From Bradyrhizobium sp. CCBAU 53351 (lineage in GTDB: Bacteria; Pseudomonadota; Alphaproteobacteria; Rhizobiales; Xanthobacteraceae), in the NCBI RefSeq assembly GCF_015291745.1, contig NZ_CP030059.1, positions 806,001-870,000 on the forward strand: a stretch of DNA of 64,000 nt, given 5' to 3'. The notes beneath the pieces were generated by a model. That model did no database searches. It was not told where the DNA came from and saw only the letters and a list, made by a program, of their open reading frames with translations. A program made the translations under genes and the position numbers. Below, piece by piece: positions 9,670 through 19,974 of the stretch (position 1 is its first letter; every line of letters begins with the position of its first letter).

Positions 9670-9689
9670 GATTGATGCAGCTGCATCAA
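9643..9689. promoter_or_regulatory. putative MarR operators (one perfect, one degenerate)
   Basis: TTGATGCAGCTGCATCAA (9672-9689) is a perfect 18-bp palindrome. A second site, TTACATGCAGTTGCTTGG (9643-9660), matches its ATGCAG/CTGCAT core at 10 of 12 positions, 28 bp away. One copy covers the gst -10 and spacer; the other sits just upstream of its -35. The position between divergent gst and marR is the usual place for a MarR operator. Confidence 0.72.
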
Positions 9690-9726
9690 ATGAGGTAAGA
9701 GACGGGCGACGAGCTTGAGCGGGACC

Positions 9727-10224
9727 ATGAAACGCAAACCATCGACCGAGGCGACTTCCGCCTGGATCCGCCTGATGCGGGTGCAGAGCCGCGTGCTCGA
9801 TTGCGTCGAGCAGGATTTGAAGAAGGCCGGTTTCCCGCCGCTTGCCTGGTACGATGCGCTGCTCGAATTGTCACGGGCGCCGAGCGGCGAGCTGCGGCCG
9901 GTGGAGCTCGAACGGCAGATGCTGATTCCGCAATATTCCACCTCGCGCCTGATCGACCGCCTGGTCGACGAGGGCCTCGCCTCACGGCGCGAATGCAAGA
10001 TCGACAAGCGCGGCCAGTTCGTCGAGATCACCGAAGCCGGCCGCGAGCTGCAGAAGCGGATGTGGGGCGCCTATTCGGCCGCGATCGAGAAATATGTCGG
10101 TTCGAAACTGTCCGATGCCGATGCCGTCAAGCTCAGCGGTCTGCTCGACCGGCTGGGCTGCTCGTGCGGCGAGATGAAGCTGCCGCCCGTCGCCAACGTC
10201 AACGAAACCGCGCCGTCGCGATGA
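9727..10224 (+). CDS. MarR family transcriptional regulator
   Basis: 165 residues from the ATG at 9727 (a TTG 12 bp upstream is an alternative). The winged-helix MarR domain spans about 30-130: LAWYDALLELS, the recognition-helix region LIPQYSTSRLIDRLVDEGLASR, and the wing CKIDKRGQFVEITEAGREL. The C-terminus LDRLGCSCGEMKLPP carries two close cysteines (CSC), a possible redox-sensitive element that MarR-family oxidant sensors sometimes use. It is divergent from gst and followed by gshA. The 18-bp palindrome upstream is a strong candidate for its own binding site. Role: ligand- or redox-responsive control of the glutathione genes (inferred). Confidence 0.9.
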   Translation: MKRKPSTEATSAWIRLMRVQSRVLDCVEQDLKKAGFPPLAWYDALLELSRAPSGELRPVELERQMLIPQYSTSRLIDRLVDEGLASRRECKIDKRGQFVEITEAGRELQKRMWGAYSAAIEKYVGSKLSDADAVKLSGLLDRLGCSCGEMKLPPVANVNETAPSR

Positions 10225-10323
10225 TCGCGCGGCACACCAGCTCGTCCGTGCGCCCGGTGGGTTCGCGGACCATCCCCGTCACCCGCGCGCATTCGGTCGA
10301 AGCGCCTTTGATTAGAGTTTGAT

Positions 10324-11694
10324 ATGGCGCGAGACCAGATCGATATGACGCCGCTGCAATCGCGCGACGAGCTCGTGGCGTGGTTCGAGGCCGGCTGCAA
10401 GCCGGCGTCCGAGTGGCGCATGGGCACCGAGCACGAGAAGACGCCGTTCACGCTCGAAGGCCACCGTCCGGTGCCCTATGAGGGCGCGCGGGGCATCGGC
10501 GCGCTGCTCGAAGGCATGAAGCTCCTGCTCGGCTGGGAGCCGATCATGGAGAAGGGCAACATCATCGGCCTCTACGACGTCACCGGCGGCGGCGCGATCT
10601 CGCTCGAGCCCGGCGGACAGTTCGAGCTCTCCGGAGCCCCGGTCGAGAATGTGCACCAGACCCAGAGCGAGTTGATGGCGCATCTGGCGCAGGTGCGCGA
10701 GATCGCAACGCCGCTCGGCATCGGCTTCCTTGGCCTCGGCATGACGCCGTCCTGGTCGCGCGCCGACATCCCGATGATGCCCAAGGGCCGCTACAAGATC
10801 ATGACCAACTACATGCCGAAGGTCGGCCAGTACGGCCTCGACATGATGTACCGGACCTGCACGGTGCAGACCAATCTCGACTTCTCCTCCGAAGCCGACA
10901 TGGTCAAGAAGCTGCGCGTGTCGCTCGCACTGCAGCCGGTCGCAACCGCCCTGTTCGCCAACTCGCCGTTCACCGAAGGCAAGCCGAACGGCTTCCTCTC
11001 CTTCCGCTCCGAGATCTGGCGCGACACCGACAACGCGCGGTCGGGCATGATGCCGTGGGCATTCGAGGACGGCATGGGCTTCGAGCGCTATGTCGACTAC
11101 GCGCTCGACGTGCCCATGTATTTCGTCAAGCGCGACGAGGACTACATCGACGTGTCGGGCTCCTCGTTCCGGGCGTTCTTCGAGGGCCGCAACAACAACC
11201 TTCCCGGAGAGCGTCCGACGCTGTCGGACTGGGCCAATCATCTGTCGACCATCTTCCCGGAAGTGCGGCTCAAGCGCTATCTTGAGATGCGCGGTTCCGA
11301 CGGCGGTCCGTGGGGCCGCTTGCCGGCGCTGCCGGCGTTCTGGGTCGGGCTGCTCTATGACGATGTCGCGCTCGATGCGGCCTGGGAGATCGTCAAGCAC
11401 TGGACCGCGCCCGAGCGTCAGGCCCTGCGCGACGACGTGCCGCGGTTCGGCTTCAAGGCGCGGATCAAGAACCGTTACCTGTTCGAGATCGCCAAGGAAT
11501 GCCTCGTTCTGGCCCATGCCGGCCTGCGCCGTCGCGGCCGGATCGACCAGCTCGGCCGCGACGAAACCCGGCATCTGGAGCCGCTCGACCGCATCATCGA
11601 TTCCGGCCGGACGCCGGCCGAGGAAATGTTGGACAAGTTCAACGGTCCCTGGAAGGGCTCGGTGGAACCGGCCTACGCGGAATACGCGTTCTAG
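10324..11694 (+). CDS. gshA: glutamate-cysteine ligase (GCS2/plant-type)
   Basis: 456 residues, the usual length for alphaproteobacterial and plant-type GshA. Recognizable segments are WRMGTEHEKTPF (ATP/glutamate binding), GGGAISLEPGGQFELSGAP, FLGLGMTPSWSR, MMYRTCTVQTNLD and the C-terminal FNGPWKGSVEPAYAEYAF. It catalyses the first and usually rate-limiting step of glutathione synthesis, ATP-dependent joining of glutamate and cysteine. The start ATG at 10324 is 99 bp after marR, on the same strand. Its position beside gst and marR suggests shared control of glutathione synthesis and use. Confidence 0.96.
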   Translation: MARDQIDMTPLQSRDELVAWFEAGCKPASEWRMGTEHEKTPFTLEGHRPVPYEGARGIGALLEGMKLLLGWEPIMEKGNIIGLYDVTGGGAISLEPGGQFELSGAPVENVHQTQSELMAHLAQVREIATPLGIGFLGLGMTPSWSRADIPMMPKGRYKIMTNYMPKVGQYGLDMMYRTCTVQTNLDFSSEADMVKKLRVSLALQPVATALFANSPFTEGKPNGFLSFRSEIWRDTDNARSGMMPWAFEDGMGFERYVDYALDVPMYFVKRDEDYIDVSGSSFRAFFEGRNNNLPGERPTLSDWANHLSTIFPEVRLKRYLEMRGSDGGPWGRLPALPAFWVGLLYDDVALDAAWEIVKHWTAPERQALRDDVPRFGFKARIKNRYLFEIAKECLVLAHAGLRRRGRIDQLGRDETRHLEPLDRIIDSGRTPAEEMLDKFNGPWKGSVEPAYAEYAF

Positions 11695-11709
11695 GGACCC
11701 GATCGGGAG

Positions 11710-11761
11710 TTCAGCCGTTCATCGCCCATACAGGTTTGCGGCGATCAAATGACCGGCTGAA
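11710..11761 (+). terminator. possible gshA terminator or 3' stabilizing hairpin
   Basis: Nested dyad: outer arms TTCAGCCG (11710-11717) and CGGCTGAA (11754-11761), inner arms ATCGCC (11721-11726) and GGCGAT (11740-11745). It begins 15 bp after the gshA stop. It is followed by A-rich rather than T-rich sequence, so intrinsic termination in the plus direction is uncertain. Confidence 0.4.
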
Positions 11762-11799
11762 AAAACCTGAGCGTCCTCAATAACTCGAAAGCTGTTCCG

Positions 11800-12390
11800 A
11801 TGGGGAAGGGCCGCCTGTCCGGCGCCGTCATGGCACAGGTCTTGGCAAAGGTCTTGGCAAGCGTCGTGGCCTGTGCCGCGCTGCTGTCGCTCGCATTTGC
11901 GAGCGTGCCGGCGCGCGCCCAGACGGCGTTCGACCGGCCCGGCGGCGACTATTTCAGCTCGCCGGTCGCGTCGGGCGATCCGGAGGATTGCGCGCTGCTG
12001 TGCGAGCGCGACCGCCGATGCCGCTCCTGGAGCTTCAGCTATCCCGACGTCGAAGGCGGCTCGGCGGTGTGCTGGCTCAAGAACACCGTGCCGGCGCGCG
12101 TGCCGGGAAGCTGCTGTATCTCCGGCGTGCGCGGCGCTGGCGTGATCGAGCCGCGGGTCGAGGGCGTGGAGACGTCAATCGACCGCCCCGGCGGGGACCT
12201 GCGCAATTTCGAGCTGAAGGACGGCGAGAGCGTGGAGGCCTGCAAGGCCGCGTGCACCGCCGACAACAAGTGCCGCGCCTTTACCTATGCCCGCCCCGGC
12301 TACACCGGGCGCGAGGCGCGCTGCTTCCTGAAAAAGGAAATCAAGCCGCCGCGCCGCAAGGCAGGGTTCACGTCGGGCGTGGTGCGGTAG
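11800..12390 (+). CDS. exported protein with two PAN/apple domains
   Basis: 196 residues. A hydrophobic signal segment (about 17-40) ends in VPARAQ, a good signal-peptidase site. Two similar modules follow: FDRPGGDYFSSPVASGDPE with CALLCERDRRCRSWSFS and CWLKNTVPA, then IDRPGGDLRNFELKDGE with CKAACTADNKCRAFTY and CFLKKEIKP. The Cys spacing CxxxC-4-C...C and the RxWSF/RAFTY strands are typical of PAN_4 domains, which bind carbohydrate or protein ligands outside the cytoplasm. Disulfides are likely. The ligand is unknown. The gene stands alone between gshA and convergent neighbours. Confidence 0.85.
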   Translation: MGKGRLSGAVMAQVLAKVLASVVACAALLSLAFASVPARAQTAFDRPGGDYFSSPVASGDPEDCALLCERDRRCRSWSFSYPDVEGGSAVCWLKNTVPARVPGSCCISGVRGAGVIEPRVEGVETSIDRPGGDLRNFELKDGESVEACKAACTADNKCRAFTYARPGYTGREARCFLKKEIKPPRRKAGFTSGVVR

Positions 12391-12515
12391 GGGCCGGTCT
12401 CACTGCAGGCGCAGGTGCCGTTGGTTGGGGAAAGGCGCCCCTGCTCCGTGCCCACGAACTTTCCAATACGGCGACGGATACGTGGGGACGCTTCGCTTTG
12501 CCCCCTACGAGATTC

Positions 12516-13082
12516 TCAGTCCGCTGCGATCACCGTGAGCTCCGGCCACAAGGTCTTCCATCGTGCGGTCTTCACCGCGTAATTCGCCGCGGAAAAATTC
12601 GGTCCTGGATTGGGCCGCGCGATCAATCCCCCAACGTCGTCAAAGCCGTGCGGCGCGTACACCTCGTAGCCATCCCCTGCGCGCCTCACGCCGACCTGCG
12701 TATTCTGCGTGAGGAAGCGGTCGATGCCGTGGGTCGAACGCGTCAACGGCGGATAGGGCAGGCCGTGCTTGTCGGGGTACCATAGATGCACACGCGCCTG
12801 GTTGCGGATCTCGATCTTGGCGCCGAGATGCGTGAGCCGCGCATCTAGCTTGCGGATCACAGCGTCCTCCGCCTCCCACGAAATATCGGGATCGAAATAG
12901 AACACGTCGTAATCGGCAATGCCGTGATCGACCGCGCGGCCCGTGAGCGCGTTCCACACTGTCTGCACCAGGCAACCAGAGACGAGCCACGCGTCCGGCA
13001 GGGCGAGGCGGTGCAGTTCATCGATGATCGCGACGTTGACGGGATTTCTCAGCGCGAGCGCGAGGAATTCGTCGCGGTTCAT
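12516..13082 (-). CDS. nucleotidyltransferase-fold protein (DUF925/NTP_transf_6)
   Basis: 188 residues. The pattern AWLVSGCLVQTVWNALTG followed by ADYDVFYFDPDISWEAED fits the nucleotidyltransferase fold of the NTP_transf_6 family: G-[S/C] in the first helix, then a D-x-D-type acidic pair on the next strand. Later segments, IRNQARVHLWYPDKHG and RSTHGIDRFLTQNTQVGVR, are also family-like. The start at 13082 (MNRDEFLALALR) was chosen by homology; its ribosome-binding site is weak, and upstream sequence in frame belongs to the lepB end. Substrate and biological role are unknown for this family. Confidence 0.78.
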   Translation of the reverse strand: MNRDEFLALALRNPVNVAIIDELHRLALPDAWLVSGCLVQTVWNALTGRAVDHGIADYDVFYFDPDISWEAEDAVIRKLDARLTHLGAKIEIRNQARVHLWYPDKHGLPYPPLTRSTHGIDRFLTQNTQVGVRRAGDGYEVYAPHGFDDVGGLIARPNPGPNFSAANYAVKTARWKTLWPELTVIAAD

Positions 13083-13098
13083 CGTAAGATGAGGAGGG

Positions 13099-13875
13099 TC
13101 AATGCACGGCGGTAAAGAACCGTGCGGGCCGGAAGCCGGACAGCCAGGTCCATACCGGCTGGCTGCGCATGCCGAGATCCCAGGAGCCGAGCACCGCATC
13201 TGCGCGGCCGATCAGATTGTCGATCGGCAACAGGCCGACGCCGCCGGAGCGCACCGACACGCGGCTGTCGGAGGAGTTGTCGCGGTTGTCGCCGAGCACG
13301 AAGAGATGACCGGCCGGCACCGTCACCTCCGGTGTGTTGTCGAGCCGGCCGTTGTCGCGCATCTTGAAGATCAGGTGCGAGACGCCGTTCGGCAGCGTCT
13401 CGACATAGCGGTAGGCGGGCTCGCTGCCGCCATTGTCGTCCTCGGCTGCTCCAACACCGTCCGGCTTGAGCTCGGCGGGGCGGTCGTTGATGAAGAGCTG
13501 GCCCTGCCGCATCTGGATGCGATCACCGGGCAGACCCACCACGCGCTTGACCCAGGCCTGCGAACGATCGCCCGGCCAGCGAAACACCACGACGTCGCCC
13601 TGCTTCGGCGTCTCCGCGAACACGCGGCCGGTCTCGGGCAGGCTGATCTGGATCGGCAGGGAGGAGCTGCCGTAGCCATAGGGGAATTTCGAGGCGAGCA
13701 GCGCGTCTCCGATCAGCAGCGTCGGCTCCATCGAGCCCGACGGAACGTAAAACGGTTCGGCGAGCGCGCCCTTGGCGATGAACACGGCGACGACGATGCC
13801 GGCGAGTTGAACGATCTGCCCGCCCCAGCCGCTGCTCTTCCGCTTGGAGGCGACAGTTACTTTTTCAACGCTCAT
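13099..13875 (-). CDS. lepB: signal peptidase I
   Basis: 258 residues. The N-terminal membrane anchor (about 20-38) is followed by box B, VPSGSMEPTLLIGD, with the catalytic Ser48, then box D, WVKRVVGLPGD, with the general-base Lys110, and box E, GDNRDNSSDSR. This Ser/Lys protease sits in the inner membrane with its active site facing the periplasm and removes signal peptides. Its ATG overlaps the tldD stop (ATGA, 13872-13875), so translation is coupled. This lepB copy is not next to the rnc-era genes it often accompanies, so it may be an additional signal peptidase. Confidence 0.95.
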   Translation of the reverse strand: MSVEKVTVASKRKSSGWGGQIVQLAGIVVAVFIAKGALAEPFYVPSGSMEPTLLIGDALLASKFPYGYGSSSLPIQISLPETGRVFAETPKQGDVVVFRWPGDRSQAWVKRVVGLPGDRIQMRQGQLFINDRPAELKPDGVGAAEDDNGGSEPAYRYVETLPNGVSHLIFKMRDNGRLDNTPEVTVPAGHLFVLGDNRDNSSDSRVSVRSGGVGLLPIDNLIGRADAVLGSWDLGMRSQPVWTWLSGFRPARFFTAVH

Positions 13876-15299
13876 GCGCCCGTTCCACCCACCGTGATGC
13901 GTTCCATCAGCAGCGACGGCTGGCCGACGCCGACAGGCACGCCCTGACCGTTCTTGCCGCAGGTGCCGATGCCGGTATCGAGCGCGAGATCGTTGCCGAT
14001 CATGCGGATGCGATGCAGGTCGGTCGGCCCGTTGCCGATCAGCATGGCGCCCTTGAGCGGCGCGCCCAGCTTGCCGTTCTCGATCTTGTAGGCCTCGGTG
14101 CACTGGAACACGTACTTGCCCGAAGTGATGTCCACCTGGCCGCCGCCGAAATTCGCGGCAAAGACGCCGTTCTTCACCGAGGCGAGGATCTCGGCCGGGT
14201 CGCGGTCGCCCGCGAGCATGTAGGTATTGGTCATGCGCGGCATCGGCACATGGGCATAGCCCTGGCGGCGGCCGTTGCCGGTCGGCTTCATGTTCATCAA
14301 CCGCGCGTTCTGGCGGTCCTGCATGTAGCCGACCAGGATGCCGTCCTCGATCAGCACGGTGCGATTGGTCGGCGTGCCCTCGTCGTCGATCGACAGCGAG
14401 CCGCGACGCGAGGCAATGGTGCCGTCGTCGACCACGGTGACGCCCTTGGCCGCGACCTGCTTGCCCATCAGGCCCGCAAAAGCAGACGTCTTCTTGCGGT
14501 TGAAATCGCCTTCGAGTCCGTGGCCGACCGCTTCATGCAGCATCACGCCGGGCCAGCCGGCCCCGAGCACGACGTCCATCTCGCCGGCGGGGGCGGGGAT
14601 CGATTCCAGATTGACCAAGGCCTCGCGCAGCGCGCCATCGGCGGCCTCACGCCAGCTCCGGCTCTCGATGAATTCGGCATAGCCGGCGCGGCCGCCATAA
14701 CCTTTGCTGCCGCTCTCCTGGCGGTCACCCTGGCCGGCGACGACGGAGACGTTGACGCGCACGAGCGGGCGGATGTCGCGATAGCTCTCGCCGTCCGGCC
14801 GCAGGATCTCGACCACCTGCCAGGTCGCGCCCAGGCTGACGCTGACCTGCCGCACCCGCGGATCCTTGTCGCGCAAATAAGCGTCGATCTCGGCGAGCAG
14901 CTTGACCTTGGTCTCGAAGCCGGGTGCGTCGAGCGGGTTGTCGTCGCCATAGAGCCGCACATTGGTGCGGGGAGGCGGCGCGGCAAAGCTGCCGGAATAG
15001 CCGCCGCGCACGGCCGCGACCGCGTCCGCCGCGCGCATCAGCGCCGGCAGCGAGACGTCGGAGGAGTGGGCATAGCCCACGGCGTCATCCTTGACCGCGC
15101 GCAGGCCAAAACCCTGCGAGGTGTCGTAGGTCGCCTGCTTCAGCCGCCCATTGTCGAACATCAGCGCTTCGGTCTGGCTGTACTCCAGGAACAGCTCGCC
15201 ATCGTCGGCGCCGGAAAGCCCGCGCGCGACCTCGTGGCGAACCTGGTCGCGGTCGAGATTGGCGCGGTCGAGCAGGGAGGTCGTGGCAGGATTTGTCAT
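13872..15299 (-). CDS. tldD: TldD family metalloprotease
   Basis: 475 residues, the normal TldD length. The zinc-site segment HEAVGHGLEGD and the C-terminal CGKNGQGVPVGVGQPSLL with its conserved Cys are present, as are GFGLRAV near residue 58 and the RRQGYAHVPMPRMTNTYM segment. With TldE/PmbA (not in this window) it forms a protease that degrades unfolded peptides and matures modified peptides. The start at 15299 (MTNPATTSLLDRANL) has only a weak ribosome-binding site; an ATG four codons upstream (MDGRM) is an alternative. Its stop overlaps the lepB start. Confidence 0.94.
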   Translation of the reverse strand: MTNPATTSLLDRANLDRDQVRHEVARGLSGADDGELFLEYSQTEALMFDNGRLKQATYDTSQGFGLRAVKDDAVGYAHSSDVSLPALMRAADAVAAVRGGYSGSFAAPPPRTNVRLYGDDNPLDAPGFETKVKLLAEIDAYLRDKDPRVRQVSVSLGATWQVVEILRPDGESYRDIRPLVRVNVSVVAGQGDRQESGSKGYGGRAGYAEFIESRSWREAADGALREALVNLESIPAPAGEMDVVLGAGWPGVMLHEAVGHGLEGDFNRKKTSAFAGLMGKQVAAKGVTVVDDGTIASRRGSLSIDDEGTPTNRTVLIEDGILVGYMQDRQNARLMNMKPTGNGRRQGYAHVPMPRMTNTYMLAGDRDPAEILASVKNGVFAANFGGGQVDITSGKYVFQCTEAYKIENGKLGAPLKGAMLIGNGPTDLHRIRMIGNDLALDTGIGTCGKNGQGVPVGVGQPSLLMERITVGGTGA

Positions 15300-15415
15300 G
15301 CGTCCGTCCATTAGCGGAAGATCTGGGGCAAGATAATGGTTTCGGACCGGTTCCGCGAGAGCGCCAAGCCTCACATTACGGAAACAATAGGATTCGCCGA
15401 CCGACAGACCGCCCG

Positions 15416-15961
15416 CTACGGCAGCTTGTCGTAGCCCTCGCCGAGGCCGTTCAGGCTGAGCGGGAAGCCGATGCCTTCTTCGGGGGTCTCGAAGATGATG
15501 AAGGTGGCGGTCTTGGCGGTGCGGAGCTGGCCGAGCAGCTTGTCGTCCATGACGACCTCGGCGACGCAGCCATTGGGCAGGCAGCGGACGAAGCCGGCAC
15601 GGCCGACGTCCTGGTTGTCGAGCTTGAGGCCGAGGCCGGAGGGCAGCAGGACCCCCAGCGGTGCGACCACGCGCATCAGGCGGCTCTTCTGGTCGGCGGT
15701 CTTCAGCACGATGACGGTCAGGCCGGCATTGGAACGGTCTTCCGCGACCACGCTCTGGATCAGGGCGCATTGCTCGGTCTGGGCGCCCGGCGGCGTGTCG
15801 CAGCGAATTTGCCAGTCGCCATGGACGGAGCGTACTGCGCCCTGCGCATGGGCGAGGCCGGGAAGCGCCAGCAGGGCGAGCGAGACCAGCATGGCGGCCA
15901 GCGCCGGGAGGTGGTTAAGCTGCCTTGTCGCCGGCCTAGCCATCGCTTTCGAAAGCCCCAT
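15416..15961 (-). CDS. invasion-associated locus B (IalB) family protein
   Basis: 181 residues. A signal peptide ends in LPGLAHAQG around residue 41. The mature part begins AVRSVHGDWQIRCDTPPGAQ, the hallmark of the IalB family, and contains paired cysteines (IRC...EQC; VRCLPNGC). The family is periplasmic or surface-exposed and was first linked to erythrocyte invasion in Bartonella; in soil rhizobia its role is unknown. Start 15961 has an AGAGGGA ribosome-binding site; an internal ATG at 15943 is an alternative. It lies 116 bp upstream of tldD on the same strand. Confidence 0.9.
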   Translation of the reverse strand: MGLSKAMARPATRQLNHLPALAAMLVSLALLALPGLAHAQGAVRSVHGDWQIRCDTPPGAQTEQCALIQSVVAEDRSNAGLTVIVLKTADQKSRLMRVVAPLGVLLPSGLGLKLDNQDVGRAGFVRCLPNGCVAEVVMDDKLLGQLRTAKTATFIIFETPEEGIGFPLSLNGLGEGYDKLP

Positions 15962-16422
15962 CGGCTCGGTCCCTCTGCTCGCCTTCCTCGCTCGCGCTTG
16001 GCGGACTAATCTGGCGGACTGATACGGGAATGACGGCGTCTTGAAGGCAATTCCCAAGCAAATTCCACGCCGCCTCACGCCGCCGCCGCCCGCACGAATC
16101 AGGTTCCTGCGCGGCCATCCGCCAGTGCCTAACGCGGGCAATTCCGCTGTCAAGCGGCAGCATCCCGGCGAACGGTATTTTTGTCTGATCTTACTAGGAA
16201 ATATCTTGCGGGTGATCGCTGGCAGACAGGGCTCAAGACTGCATTGCGATAGATCAAAAACTATGGTTTGAGAGGCTTGATTTCGGCGTTCTAGCGATCT
16301 GGCCCCAATTCCTCTTAGAGGTATTCTTGCGCGGCGGTTTGTCAGGCGGGCGGATCGAATAAGCGTTTCCCGGACACAGGGGAGCGCACTTGGGGTGACT
16401 TCGTAAGGGGAGCGCGAACGGC
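15962..16422. other. intergenic control region between ialB-like gene and ctaC
   Basis: No gene is seen. A TTGACA (minus strand, 16153-16148) could be the -35 of the ialB-like gene, but no good -10 follows. An AT-richer block (16171-16215) and a FixK/FNR-type box (16244-16257) lie on the ctaC side. An AGGGGAG ribosome-binding site precedes ctaC. Confidence 0.5.
16244..16257. promoter_or_regulatory. FixK/FNR-type box upstream of ctaC
   Basis: TTGCGATAGATCAA fits the FixK2 consensus TTG(A/C)-N6-(T/G)CAA exactly. Its centre is about 172 bp before the ctaC ATG. Whether it activates or represses the aa3 oxidase cannot be told without the transcription start. Confidence 0.55.
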
Positions 16423-17262
16423 ATGAGGATGTCGATGGGCCGGATAGGCCGGCACTTGCTGGGATTGGCCGTGGCGGGTCTGACGCTGGCGACAGGCGGT
16501 GCGGCATTTGCCGAGCTCGGACAGCCGAAGCCCTGGGAATGGACGCTTCAGGAGTCCGGTTCCCCGGTGATGGACAACATCGTCTGGTTCCACAATTTTC
16601 TGTTCGTGCTGATCACGCTGATCACGCTGTTCGTTCTGGCGCTGCTGGTGGTCGTGGTCATCAAGTTCAACGCGCGGGCCAATCCGGTGCCGTCGCGGAC
16701 CACCCACAACACGCTGATCGAGGTCGCCTGGACGCTCGTTCCGGTGCTGATCCTGGTCGGCATTTCGGTGCCGTCGTTCCGGCTTCTGTTCCTCGAGCTC
16801 GACGTGCCGAAGGCGGATCTGACCATCAAGGCGACCGGCAAGCAGTGGTACTGGTCTTATGCTTATCCGGATAACGGCAAGTTCGAGTTCGACTCGCTGA
16901 TGGCGCAGGACAAGCAGCCCCGTCTGCTCGGCGTCGACAACGAGATGGTGGTTCCGGTCAACAAGGTGATTCGCGTCCAGGTCACCGGCGCGGACGTCAT
17001 CCACGCCTTTGCGCTGCCGGCTTTCGGCGTCAAGATCGACGCCATTCCGGGTCGCCTGAACGAGACCTGGTTCAAGGCCACCAAGACCGGCATGTTCTAC
17101 GGCCAGTGCTCGGAGCTGTGCGGCAAGGACCACGCCTTCATGCCGATCGCGATTCGCGTCGTGGAGGACCAGGAATTCGCCTCCTGGGTCGAGACCGCGA
17201 AGAAGAAATTTGCGAGCGGCGGCACCAGCACCTACGCCTCCGCGGCCGGCCCGACGCAGTAA
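16423..17262 (+). CDS. ctaC: cytochrome c oxidase subunit II
   Basis: 279 residues. Signal peptide (about 1-30, ending AAFAE), two membrane helices (about 55-80 and 99-122), then the periplasmic cupredoxin domain. The aromatic patch QWYWSYAYPD (141-150) passes electrons from cytochrome c. The binuclear CuA ligands are His194 and the GQCSELCGKDHAFM motif (Cys229, Glu231, Cys233, His237, Met240). There is no C-terminal cytochrome c domain, so it is a plain aa3-type subunit. ATGs at 16429 and 16435 are alternative starts. It heads the oxidase operon. Confidence 0.97.
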   Translation: MRMSMGRIGRHLLGLAVAGLTLATGGAAFAELGQPKPWEWTLQESGSPVMDNIVWFHNFLFVLITLITLFVLALLVVVVIKFNARANPVPSRTTHNTLIEVAWTLVPVLILVGISVPSFRLLFLELDVPKADLTIKATGKQWYWSYAYPDNGKFEFDSLMAQDKQPRLLGVDNEMVVPVNKVIRVQVTGADVIHAFALPAFGVKIDAIPGRLNETWFKATKTGMFYGQCSELCGKDHAFMPIAIRVVEDQEFASWVETAKKKFASGGTSTYASAAGPTQ

Positions 17263-17298
17263 GCGTCGGGTGACGGCGTGAGGGACTGAAAGCGATAG

Positions 17299-18969
<1,671 letters not shown>

Positions 18970-18976
18970 CGATCTC

Positions 18977-19003
18977 CCGCGGCGCCCGTCACGGGCGCCG
19001 CGG
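18977..19003 (+). terminator. stem-loop between ctaD and ctaB (attenuator or 3' stabilizer)
   Basis: Perfect 12-bp GC-rich stem CCGCGGCGCCCG / CGGGCGCCGCGG with a TCA loop, followed by CTCTTCT. It begins 7 bp after the ctaD stop. It probably lowers read-through into the assembly genes or protects the ctaC-ctaD mRNA. Confidence 0.65.
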
Positions 19004-19029
19004 CTCTTCTAACGAAGCGAGTTGAATTC

Positions 19030-19974
19030 GTGTCCGTCCTCGACCAGAACGCCATCGACATCAATCCCCGCATCTCCGAGGCGGAGGTCGGCGACTACAT
19101 CGCGCTGTTGAAGCCGCGGGTGATGTCGCTGGTGATCTTCACCGCGCTGGTCGGGATGGCGATGGCGCCCGGACACTTCCACCCCGTGCTCGCGTTGACC
19201 TCGCTGCTCTGCATCGCCGTCGGTGCCGGCGCCTCCGGCGCGCTCAATATGGCGCTCGAAGGCGACATCGACTCCAAGATGTCTCGCACGGCGAACCGGC
19301 CGATCCCGCGCGGCCGCATCACCCGCCCCGAGGCGATGGCGTTCGGCCTGACGCTGTCCTTCTTCTCGGTGATGACGCTCGGCATCCTCGTCAACTGGAT
19401 CGCGGGCAGCCTGCTCGCCTTCACCATCTTCTTCTACGTCGTGATCTACACGATGGGCCTGAAGCGCTGGACCGCGCAGAACATCGTGATCGGCGGCGCC
19501 GCCGGTGCGCTGCCGCCGGTTGTGGCCTGGGCTGCCGTCACGGGCACGGTCGACGTCGAGCCGCTGCTGCTGTTCGCCATCATCTTCTTCTGGACCCCGC
19601 CGCACTTCTGGGCGCTGGCGCTGTTCCGCTCCGACGACTACGCGCGCGCCGGCATTCCGATGCTGCCCAACGTCGCCGGTCCCGATGCGACGCGCCTGCA
19701 GATCCTGCTCTACACCATCGTGCTGATCGCGGTCGCCGCGGCGCCCTGGGCGCTCGGCTATTTCGACGCCGTCTACGGCATCGTCTCGCTGATCCTGGGG
19801 GCCGGCATGCTGGTGCTCGCGATCAACGTCTATATGCGCCGCGAGCGGGCTGCGTCGCTGCGCGCGACCCGCAAGCTGTTTGCCTTCTCGATCCTCTATC
19901 TGTTCGTGCTGTTCGCGACCCTGCTGGCCGAGGTCGTGTTCCGGGCACTGGCTCCGATGGTTGGGGGCGCATGA
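19030..19974 (+). CDS. ctaB: protoheme IX farnesyltransferase (heme O synthase)
   Basis: 314 residues, with a GTG start. UbiA-fold prenyltransferase with about nine membrane helices. The Asp-rich substrate loops are visible: [22 protein letters not shown] (near 74-95) and the second loop around [28 protein letters not shown] is a family signature. It adds a farnesyl group to heme B to give heme O, the precursor of heme A used by ctaD. Its stop overlaps the coxF ATG. Confidence 0.96.
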   Translation: MSVLDQNAIDINPRISEAEVGDYIALLKPRVMSLVIFTALVGMAMAPGHFHPVLALTSLLCIAVGAGASGALNMALEGDIDSKMSRTANRPIPRGRITRPEAMAFGLTLSFFSVMTLGILVNWIAGSLLAFTIFFYVVIYTMGLKRWTAQNIVIGGAAGALPPVVAWAAVTGTVDVEPLLLFAIIFFWTPPHFWALALFRSDDYARAGIPMLPNVAGPDATRLQILLYTIVLIAVAAAPWALGYFDAVYGIVSLILGAGMLVLAINVYMRRERAASLRATRKLFAFSILYLFVLFATLLAEVVFRALAPMVGGA

